Origin: Campylobacter sp.
GTDB taxonomy: Bacteria > Campylobacterota > Campylobacteria > Campylobacterales > Campylobacteraceae
Reading direction: 5' to 3'
DNA length: 13,268 nucleotides
Assembly: GCA_021203945.1 (NCBI GenBank)
Contig: JAJQAF010000096.1
Coordinates: 1 to 13,268 of the forward strand
The notes beneath the pieces are model-generated. The model made no database searches. It was not told the DNA's origin and was given only the letters and a program-made list of their open reading frames with translations. The translations under genes and the position numbers were made by a program. The stretch's first letter is position 1; the number at the start of each line of letters is the position of its first letter. Below are positions 8,163 through 13,268 of the stretch, piece after piece.

Positions 8163-8551
8163 GCTAAATTTATAGCTTTTAAGCTGTTAAATTTAGCTTT
8201 TAATCTATCAAACGTATGCCGCACAAATGATTACCAAGCTTGCGCCGCTTTAGGTTTGACAATCGCTTATTTTACGCAATTAGACGCATTAAATTTAAAC
8301 CGCAAAGCTTCGTTTAACGTAGGTTTGGGTTTTGCATGGCAATGACAAAATACTTGATTTTAACGAAGCCTATTTTAGATCGTGCGGGTATTGCGTCATT
8401 TTAAGATTGACAGCTACGAAAGCCTGCTTAAATTTAGCTCAACCTCTTTAGCTACGACGGGATTTTATTCTCACTATATAAAAACGAGGCGGACAAAGAG
8501 GAGTTAAATTTTTCAGCTAACGGAACGAATTTTATTCGCAAAACGCCATGA
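8163..8551 (+). pseudogene. Possible frameshifted remnant of an unidentified gene
   Basis: Three successive open stretches in different frames abut with small overlaps: 8163-8345 (ending ASFNVGLGFAWQ then TGA), 8341-8451 (NDKILDFNEAYFRS onward) and 8438-8551 (DGILFSLYKNEADKEEL, ending NFIRKTP then TGA). A further open stretch in the first frame, with FKIDSYESLLKFSS, covers about 8400-8490. Each has amino-acid and codon use resembling the neighbouring genes rather than random AT-rich sequence, and they follow in order as expected for a gene broken by at least two small indels. No start codon is clear, and I cannot name a family. It may be chance; a homologue with the joined sequence would settle it. 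Confidence 0.4.
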
Positions 8552-8636
8552 AATTTAAGCGTTTTTTAAATTTGCCTTTCATTTAGCTCACGCATAAAAA
8601 ATTATAGGCTTAAAAATTTGATAGTGCTTGGACGGC

Positions 8637-8760
8637 TTAAATTTAAAATCAAATTTAGCTTTTAACTTATGAATTCATTATTTGCAAATTTCCGTAAAAA
8701 AGACGTAAATTGCGACTTGGTAAAACATTATACGATTTGATTGGTTTTAAATTTAAAATC
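8637..8760. repeat. 14-base direct repeat, two copies
   Basis: TTAAATTTAAAATC occurs at 8637-8650 and 8747-8760, each followed by a similar AATTTTAG/AAATTTAG run. The core TTTAAATTTAAA is self-complementary. Two copies 110 bases apart in an AT-rich spacer are weak evidence of any function. Confidence 0.4.
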
Positions 8761-8791
8761 TCAATTTTAGTTTAAATTTTGATTTTATGGG

Positions 8792-8797
8792 TAGAAT
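8792..8797 (+). promoter_or_regulatory. Possible -10 box for the Old Yellow Enzyme gene
   Basis: TAGAAT (one mismatch to TATAAT), preceded by periodic T-rich sequence (TTTTAGTTTAAATTTTGATTTT) as in Campylobacter sigma-70 promoters that lack a defined -35. Start would be near 8804, about 25 bases before the ATG. Confidence 0.4.
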
Positions 8798-8828
8798 TCG
8801 GCAAATTTAAAAATTAAAAGGAGCTAAA

Positions 8829-9851
8829 ATGGCTATGCTTTTCACGCCGTTTCAAATCGGCGACGTGCAGATCAAAAATCGTATCGTAATGCCGCCTATG
8901 TGTATGTATAAGGTCAAAGATGACGGCGGTGCGCCGAGATGTTTTCATAAGTTGCATTACTCCGCTAGGGCGCTCGGCGGAGTAGGGCTTATCATAGTCG
9001 AGGCGACTGCGGTTGAGCCGTGCGGCAGAATCACGCATAAGGATCTTGGTTTGTGGAACGACGAGCAGGCGACAAAACATATAGAGCTTGTCAAAGACTG
9101 CTCTAAATACGGCGCAAAAATGGCTATCCAGCTGGCGCACGCGGGACGTAAAAGCGAGTGTGATAGCGAGCCTATCGCGCCGAGTGCGATTAAATTTAGC
9201 GACAAATATCAAATGCCGCGTGAAATGAGCTTGGATGATATTAAGCGGGTTAAGGCGAATTTTGTCTCGGCTGCCGTGCGTGCTCAAAAAGCGGGTTATG
9301 AGATCATTGAAATTCACGCTGCGCACGGATATTTGATAAGCCAATTTTTATCGCCTAGTATAAACGAACGAAGCGATAAATACGGCGGAAGTTTTGAAAA
9401 TCGCACGAGATTTTTACGTGAAATTTTAAGCGAAATGAAAGCGGCGGTGCAAATCCCAATCGGCGTGCGAATAAGTGCCGATAGCTGGCTTAAGAGCGAT
9501 TGGAACATTGATGATAGCGTGCGTTTGGCAAAAGAGCTTGAAAGCTTAGGTGCGGCTTATATACACGTTTCTGCGGGCGGTTTTTTTGAAAAAGCCGATA
9601 ACATGCCGAAAATCACACCGCTTTATCAGGCGGGCTACGCAAAAGCCGTAAAAGCGGTCGTAAAAATCCCCGTTATCGCAGTAGGGTTTATCACGCGTGC
9701 CAGTGAGGGCGAGGCGCTTTTGATAGGCGAAGCGTGCGACGGCGTGGCTTACGGCAGAGAGTTGCTTAGAAATCCGAATTTCGCTCTTGGTGCGATGGCG
9801 AATTTTAGGCAAAACGAGCTGATAGAAGATGCGTATTTGCGCGCTTTTTAG
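8829..9851 (+). CDS. NADH:flavin oxidoreductase, Old Yellow Enzyme family (YqjM/NamA-like)
   Basis: FMN-dependent ene-reductase of 340 aa forming a TIM barrel. It belongs to the thermophilic-like/YqjM subclass: IKNRIVMPPMCMYKV holds the subclass markers C25 (tunes flavin potential) and Y27; A60, Q101 and R107 (in QLAHAGRK) line the FMN site; the substrate-binding pair H163/H166 and Y168 lie in HAAHGYLISQFLSP; R213 in GVRISAD contacts FMN; VSAGGF and IAVGFI/YGREL give the C-terminal phosphate grip. These enzymes reduce activated C=C bonds of enals, enones, nitro compounds and similar electrophiles; the physiological substrate is generally unknown, with stress detoxification suspected. ATG 8829 has AAAAGGAG five bases upstream. 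It seems monocistronic with its own promoter; mqo follows after 42 bases and might be co-transcribed. Confidence 0.9.
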   Translation: MAMLFTPFQIGDVQIKNRIVMPPMCMYKVKDDGGAPRCFHKLHYSARALGGVGLIIVEATAVEPCGRITHKDLGLWNDEQATKHIELVKDCSKYGAKMAIQLAHAGRKSECDSEPIAPSAIKFSDKYQMPREMSLDDIKRVKANFVSAAVRAQKAGYEIIEIHAAHGYLISQFLSPSINERSDKYGGSFENRTRFLREILSEMKAAVQIPIGVRISADSWLKSDWNIDDSVRLAKELESLGAAYIHVSAGGFFEKADNMPKITPLYQAGYAKAVKAVVKIPVIAVGFITRASEGEALLIGEACDGVAYGRELLRNPNFALGAMANFRQNELIEDAYLRAF

Positions 9852-9893
9852 CTTAATATAGTATCATTTTATAAACTCATTTTGGGGAAGATA

Positions 9894-11240
9894 ATGAAGC
9901 AAAATCATTTTGATGTCGTAATAATCGGTGCTGGCATAAGCGGAACCGCGCTTTTTTACGAATTGGCGGCTTTCTGCGATATAAAACGCGTCGCACTGTT
10001 AGAAAAATATGAAAGCGTAGCGACGCTAAATTCTAACGGTAGATGTAATTCTCAGACAATTCACTGCGGCGATATCGAGACTAATTATACGTTTGAGAAA
10101 GCGCAAAAGGTAGCCAAGATAGCAAATATGCCTATAAAATATGCCTTAAAATACGGCTATAATGAAAAATTTATGTTTTCGCACCAAAAAATAGCGCTTG
10201 CTATCGGAGATGATGAGGTTGATAAAGTCACGTCAAGATATGAAAAATTCAAAGAAACTTATCCGTATCTTGAAATTTATAGTAAAGATGAGCTAAAGCA
10301 AATAGAGCCTAATGTAGTTTTTGACGAAAACGGTAAAGAGAGACCCGAAAATATTGTAGCTATTGGTTCTCAAAGCGGGCAATATACCACGATGGATTTT
10401 GGCGCTATAGCCGACTCCCTCGTAAAAAATGCGGTAAATATAGCCGGCGACGGTTACGAACTTAGTTTAAATTGTCAAGTCCTTGATATAAAAAAAGTAG
10501 GCGATACGTTTTATATAAAAACAAACGACGGTCAATCAATCAGCGCAGATTACGTAGTAGTCGATGCCGGCGCTCATTCGCTATATTTCGCTCACAAAAT
10601 GGGATACGGGCTACATTTTAGCACCTTGCCCGTGGCGGGTAGTTTTTATTTCGCTAAAAAGCCTTTGCTAAACGGTAAAGTTTATATGGTGCAAAACGAT
10701 AAACTTCCGTTTGCCGCACTGCACGGCGATCCCGACATATTGGCAAACGGTAATACGCGTTTCGGACCTACGGCGCTTGTAATGCCCAAACTGGAAAGAT
10801 ATCATGGAAATTCTAGTATTTTGGACTTTTTGAGCTGTTTAAAATTTGATAAAAACGTCTTTGAAGTGTTTAAGAATTTACTTAAAGATGACGATATTCG
10901 CTCGTATATCGGGCGAAATTTTTTATTCGAAATACCTTTTGTCAATAAAAAAGAATTTGTAAAAGACGCTCGAAAAATAGTGCCTAGCTTAAAAGAAGAC
11001 GATCTGTTTTATGCTAAAAATTTCGGCGGCGTTAGACCTCAGGTCATAGATAGGATAAATAAAAAATTAGAGCTCGGAGAAGGACGCATACAGACTAACG
11101 ACGGTATAGTTTTTAATATGACGCCAAGCCCCGGCGCAACAAGCTGTTTTGAGACCGCAAGAATAGACGTTGAAAAAATATGCGAATTTTTAGGTAAAAA
11201 TTTTAATAAAGATAAATTTAATAGTGAATTTTTTGATTAA
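9894..11240 (+). CDS. mqo: FAD-dependent malate:quinone oxidoreductase
   Basis: Membrane-associated flavoprotein of 448 aa that oxidises malate to oxaloacetate and passes electrons to the quinone pool, standing in for NAD-malate dehydrogenase in the citric acid cycle. The N-terminal Rossmann motif GAGISG (12-17) with the following E in LLEKYE binds FAD; NSQTIHCGDIETNYT, a middle GSQSGQYTTMDFGAIADSL region, NTRFGPTALVMPKLERY and the C-terminal GGVRPQVIDR and MTPSPGATSCFETARI match the compact Campylobacter/Helicobacter Mqo. I start at ATG 9894, with GGGGAAG just upstream; the in-frame TTG at 9882 lies inside that ribosome site. Possible -10 boxes are TATAGT (9857-9862) or TATAAA (9870-9875). 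Other FAD-dependent oxidoreductases (DadA/LhgO-like) are the alternative, but the C-terminal motif favours Mqo. Confidence 0.87.
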   Translation: MKQNHFDVVIIGAGISGTALFYELAAFCDIKRVALLEKYESVATLNSNGRCNSQTIHCGDIETNYTFEKAQKVAKIANMPIKYALKYGYNEKFMFSHQKIALAIGDDEVDKVTSRYEKFKETYPYLEIYSKDELKQIEPNVVFDENGKERPENIVAIGSQSGQYTTMDFGAIADSLVKNAVNIAGDGYELSLNCQVLDIKKVGDTFYIKTNDGQSISADYVVVDAGAHSLYFAHKMGYGLHFSTLPVAGSFYFAKKPLLNGKVYMVQNDKLPFAALHGDPDILANGNTRFGPTALVMPKLERYHGNSSILDFLSCLKFDKNVFEVFKNLLKDDDIRSYIGRNFLFEIPFVNKKEFVKDARKIVPSLKEDDLFYAKNFGGVRPQVIDRINKKLELGEGRIQTNDGIVFNMTPSPGATSCFETARIDVEKICEFLGKNFNKDKFNSEFFD

Positions 11241-11254
11241 AATTTACAGCCTTC

Positions 11255-11279
11255 AAAGGCGTTCTTGCGTAGCGCCTTT
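11255..11279. terminator. Hairpin terminator between convergent mqo and tonB
   Basis: AAAGGCG (11255-11261) pairs with CGCCTTT (11273-11279) in a 7-bp stem, extendable by a T-G and a T-A pair, in the 46-base gap between the stops of mqo and tonB. Downstream on the plus strand is AAAATTTC rather than a clean T tract. Position between converging operons supports a shared terminator. Confidence 0.6.
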
Positions 11280-11286
11280 AAAATTT

Positions 11287-12129
11287 CTATCTAAGCCTAA
11301 ACGATATCGGTATGCTAATATAGTAGCTATTATTTAATATAGGGAAGTCTTTGCTTGCTCTCTCGACGTTTTCTACCGCACCTTCATCAAGGCTGGAGTA
11401 GCCTGAACTTTTTGTAACCTTTATATCCTCGACCAAACCGTCTTTTTTGAGCAAGAATCTTACCTCCACAATCCCTTGATGACGCATTTTTTGCGCATTC
11501 TTAGGATATTTTTGGTGCTTTTTGATCGCGCTTACTATTTTTGCAAAATTTTCATCTCCTGCAGAATTAGCCAAATTTAGCTCGCCTATTTTTGAAACGG
11601 GAGCCGCCGCTCTTTGCGCACCATTCGGCGGTAAATTATGCATAGAATCGGAAGCGCTACTAGATGTTGAAGTGCTTGGTATCGTCTGAGTCGGCGGAGG
11701 TGTGGGTTGTTGAACAACTTCTTGAGCCTTTTGCGGCTTAGGCTCTCTTTTTGGTTCGGGAACAGGTTTAGGCTTTGGCTTGTCCTCTGTTTTCGGTTCT
11801 ATTTTTTTAGGCTCTTCTTTTGGCTCCGGCGGAATCGGCTTTGGCTCCGGCGGCTTTACTTCAGGCGGAGGCGGGGGAGGAGGCGGGGCAGGGGGAGTCG
11901 GTTCAGGTATCATTAATGTTTCGGCGATTTCCGGAGCCGTTGATATCTCCGCTTTGGCTTCCGGAATATCAAACGATTCAAGAGCTATTTTTATAGCCTT
12001 ATTTTCCGACGGTTTTATCTCTTCAAACGGATGGTGTAGTAAAAATATCAAAGCGGACGCATGCAATATTATAGAGACAAATAGCCCGCTATAATTTGAA
12101 ATTTTATTCAGTGAGTGTTGAGATTGCAA
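11287..12129 (-). CDS. tonB: TonB energy-transducing protein
   Basis: Couples the proton-motive force, via ExbB/ExbD, to outer-membrane TonB-dependent receptors for iron complexes, haem or cobalamin. The 280-aa product has a single N-terminal signal-anchor helix (about 14-32) with the SxxxH motif (S19, H23) needed for energisation, a long periplasmic spacer rich in Pro, Lys and Glu (about 75-150, including eight consecutive prolines at 82-89), a Ser/Thr-rich linker, and a C-terminal TonB domain (about 193-280) with KYPKNAQKMRHQGIVEVRF and SSGYSSLDEGAVENV. The start appears to be TTG at 12129, overlapping exbD by 26 bases; no Met exists earlier in the membrane helix and AAAAGG lies rather far upstream, so coupled translation from exbD is likely. 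The exact start is uncertain. Confidence 0.92.
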   Translation of the reverse strand: MQSQHSLNKISNYSGLFVSIILHASALIFLLHHPFEEIKPSENKAIKIALESFDIPEAKAEISTAPEIAETLMIPEPTPPAPPPPPPPPEVKPPEPKPIPPEPKEEPKKIEPKTEDKPKPKPVPEPKREPKPQKAQEVVQQPTPPPTQTIPSTSTSSSASDSMHNLPPNGAQRAAAPVSKIGELNLANSAGDENFAKIVSAIKKHQKYPKNAQKMRHQGIVEVRFLLKKDGLVEDIKVTKSSGYSSLDEGAVENVERASKDFPILNNSYYISIPISFRLR

Positions 12130-12490
12130 AGTTTTCGTGACCTTTTTCTTTTAAAATATCGACCACTTTAACAAAACTATCAAATTTTGAATTTTTATCA
12201 CTTTTGAGTTCTACGAGCGTCTTTTGATCTATATCGTTTAGTTTTTGCTTAAGTTCATCCGGATTTACTTCGACATCATCTATAAAAAATTTGTTATCTT
12301 TATCTATAATGAGGCTAACTTTCGTTTTGTCTTCTCTGTCTTGTTGAGCGCTTTCCGAACTAGGCAGATCAATAGGAATATTTCCTTGTGCGATAAACGT
12401 CGAGATACTAAGCACGATGGCTAATAAAACGAGCATAATATCAATAAAAGGGACTATATTTAGTCCGTCTTTTCTATTTAGTCGCATCAT
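12104..12490 (-). CDS. exbD: ExbD biopolymer transport protein
   Basis: Inner-membrane partner of ExbB in the proton-driven motor that energises TonB. The 128-aa protein has a short cytoplasmic N-terminus, one transmembrane helix (about 12-33) carrying the essential proton-carrying D17 in NIVPFIDIMLVLLAIVLS, and a periplasmic domain with VSLIIDKDNKFFIDD and the terminal GHENFAIST segment. The frame begins with two ATG codons (12490 and 12487); either is possible. It overlaps exbB by 14-17 bases and tonB by about 26, so the three are one translationally linked unit. TolR is the main alternative, but the tonB neighbour and absence of tolB/pal argue for ExbD. Confidence 0.92.
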   Translation of the reverse strand: MMRLNRKDGLNIVPFIDIMLVLLAIVLSISTFIAQGNIPIDLPSSESAQQDREDKTKVSLIIDKDNKFFIDDVEVNPDELKQKLNDIDQKTLVELKSDKNSKFDSFVKVVDILKEKGHENFAISTLTE

Positions 12491-12902
12491 AAACCTTGTA
12501 GCGATTTATTAGAACGTCGACTTTGCGCATAAAGGCGTTATAAAGCATAAGCGTCGGGATAGCTACTAAAAGACCGAAAGCAGTCGCTTTAAGCGCTAAC
12601 GAGAGACCTATCATGATGCTCTTGGTGTCCAGACCACCAGCCATACCCATATCGTAAAACGTTATCATAATGCCTGCAACCGTGCCCAAAAGCCCGATAT
12701 ATGGGGCATTTGAGTATATTATATAAAGCGTAGTCAAATTTTTAGTCAATGCTTCTTCTAGCATTTCGATACTTGAAAATTTTTTAATATCAACTCGCGA
12801 ATAGTATATTATACGTTCTATACTATACCAAACGACGAAAAAACTCATTATTCCCAAAATTCCAATGATGATATGATCAATATGACTTTTTAAAAGTTCC
12901 AT
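12474..12902 (-). CDS. exbB: ExbB biopolymer transport protein, short form
   Basis: Forms the pentameric membrane scaffold around ExbD that channels protons to power TonB. The 142-aa product is the short MotA/TolQ/ExbB type found in epsilonproteobacteria, well below the roughly 240 aa of Escherichia coli ExbB. Predicted helices: about 10-27, 66-84 (APYIGLLGTVAGIMITF) and 98-122 (LSLALKATAFGLLVAIPTLM), the latter two being the conserved family core. I start at ATG 12902, which has AGAGG four bases upstream and gives a proper N-terminus; the frame is open 13 codons further up, but that stretch contains the promoter -10 and would lie at or before the transcript start. First gene of the exbB-exbD-tonB operon. 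Confidence 0.92.
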   Translation of the reverse strand: MELLKSHIDHIIIGILGIMSFFVVWYSIERIIYYSRVDIKKFSSIEMLEEALTKNLTTLYIIYSNAPYIGLLGTVAGIMITFYDMGMAGGLDTKSIMIGLSLALKATAFGLLVAIPTLMLYNAFMRKVDVLINRYKVYDATK

Positions 12903-12932
12903 GATGCCTCTATGTGTGAAAGTAATTTGACA

Positions 12933-12961
12933 ATTATACATATTTTGATAACTAATGTCAA
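12933..12961 (-). promoter_or_regulatory. Consensus sigma-70 promoter of exbB-exbD-tonB
   Basis: On the minus strand TTGACA (12961-12956), a 17-base spacer and TATAAT (12938-12933) match the sigma-70 consensus at all twelve positions, which is unusual where most promoters lack a recognisable -35. Transcription would start near 12926, about 24 bases before the exbB ATG. A second TATAAT (13002-12997) further upstream has no -35 partner. Confidence 0.7.
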
Positions 12962-12974
12962 ATAATTATCAAAA
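12943..12974. promoter_or_regulatory. Inverted repeat overlapping the exbB promoter; candidate Fur operator
   Basis: Perfect 9-bp arms TTTTGATAA (12943-12951) and TTATCAAAA (12966-12974) flank the -35 box, one arm lying between -35 and -10. The GATAA...TTATC layout and an internal GATAATTATT (minus strand) resemble Fur-box hexamers (GATAAT/ATTATC), and tonB operons are commonly iron-repressed through Fur. The 14-base gap is longer than in the classic 19-bp box, so two overlapping half-site arrangements or another regulator are possible. Fur itself is not in the window. Confidence 0.45.
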
Positions 12975-13014
12975 TGCTTTTTAATTGATATATTACATTA
13001 TATAATTAGTGTCA

Positions 13015-13268
13015 CTAGTCTTTCTTTAAGTCCGATTCGTAAAGTTTAGCCTCTTTTAAAAATGCGTAAAAAGCATTGATAAAAGCGCCTATAAAACCGG
13101 GAATCCCATTTAAAAATGCGCGCCTTATTAAGAAAGATTTTAAAAAAACCAAAGGAAATACGAAAACTAGCCTTGTAAGTGAAAATTTCTTATTTTTTGT
13201 TATTTTTTCGGCGGTGCGAAGCGAGGAATAAGCGTTAATCTTTTCGATTTGTTTAGTTAAATTTTGCG
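13015..13268 (-). CDS. C-terminal part of a family 2 glycosyltransferase-like protein (partial)
   Basis: The last 83 codons of a minus-strand gene, cut by the window end, with stop TAG at 13015-13017. The visible part reads TKQIEKINAYSSLRTAEKIT, a basic hydrophobic stretch (FVFPLVFLKSFLIRRAFLNG), GIPGFIGAFINAFYAFLKEA and ends in KLYESDLKKD. This pattern (INxYSxLRA..., then RxxFLxGxxGFxxAxxxAFYxFLKxxKLYE) is the C-terminal tail of WaaE/KdtX-type GT2 glycosyltransferases that act on lipopolysaccharide core or other surface sugars at the inner membrane. The catalytic N-terminal domain lies outside the window, so donor and acceptor are unknown. It points the same way as exbB but the strong exbB promoter between them suggests separate transcription. 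Confidence 0.7.
   Translation of the reverse strand, partial: QNLTKQIEKINAYSSLRTAEKITKNKKFSLTRLVFVFPLVFLKSFLIRRAFLNGIPGFIGAFINAFYAFLKEAKLYESDLKKD

Larger units (their letters stand above)
8151..8828. other. 678-base AT-rich stretch without an intact gene
   Basis: No open frame with a start codon and convincing product spans this gap. It is full of AAATTT-type words. Just after fabI, TAAATTTA (8154-8161) and its copy at 8165-8172 could form a weak A/T-only stem, a poor terminator candidate. The first 400 bases read like a broken gene (described separately). The rest, 8552-8780, is featureless AT-rich sequence except a 14-base direct repeat at 8637-8650 and 8747-8760. The promoter of the next gene probably lies at the right end. 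Confidence 0.7.

Noticed and set aside
8151..8828. Repeated AAATTT words as a CRISPR array or origin iterons
   Set aside because: Units are short, irregularly spaced and typical of AT-rich Campylobacter spacers; no regular repeat-spacer pattern.
11707..12094. Plus-strand open frames rich in Arg/Leu/Phe or Gly/Ser opposite tonB
   Set aside because: They mirror the proline/lysine-rich TonB spacer read backwards; no ribosome site or family resemblance.
12903..12941. Upstream start for exbB
   Set aside because: The extension overlaps the consensus -10 box and predicted transcript start; ATG 12902 has AGAGG upstream.

Overview
The window looks like a chromosomal stretch from a Campylobacter or a close relative (Campylobacterota). 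The grounds are gene content (short TatA upstream of argS, a gapA-pgk-tpiA run followed by fabI, nadD next to rsfS, a compact ExbB/ExbD/TonB set, a Campylobacter/Helicobacter-type malate:quinone oxidoreductase), AAATTT-rich spacers, AAGGAG ribosome sites and several TTG/GTG starts. The species cannot be fixed from this alone. I see no tRNA, rRNA, CRISPR array, insertion sequence or phage gene, and no clearly novel system. Most of it is ordinary core genome.

Positions 55-3282 (+) form a tight operon: tatA, argS, a YeiH-family membrane protein and an SseB-like protein. The last three start at TTG, GTG and probably GTG and sit nearly end to end or overlap. The operon meets a convergent minus-strand gene (3295-4170) at a shared hairpin. 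That gene is one open frame encoding NadD followed by RsfS, with an internal ribosome site and ATG in front of the RsfS part.

Positions 4322-7229 (+) are gapA, pgk and tpiA, the triose-phosphate segment of glycolysis/gluconeogenesis, with spacers of 3 and 1 bases. fabI (fatty-acid synthesis) follows after 99 bases that hold a possible promoter and a leader hairpin. Positions 8151-8828 have no intact gene, but three consecutive overlapping frames read like a frameshifted gene remnant. Then come an Old Yellow Enzyme family reductase (8829-9851) and mqo (9894-11240), the membrane malate oxidase feeding electrons to the quinone pool.

On the minus strand, convergent with mqo, lies exbB-exbD-tonB (12902 down to 11287), the energising complex for outer-membrane iron/cobalamin uptake. 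Its promoter matches the sigma-70 consensus perfectly (TTGACA, 17 bases, TATAAT) and is interlaced with a 9-bp inverted repeat that could be a Fur operator. The right edge holds the C-terminal 83 codons of a minus-strand glycosyltransferase-like gene cut by the window end.
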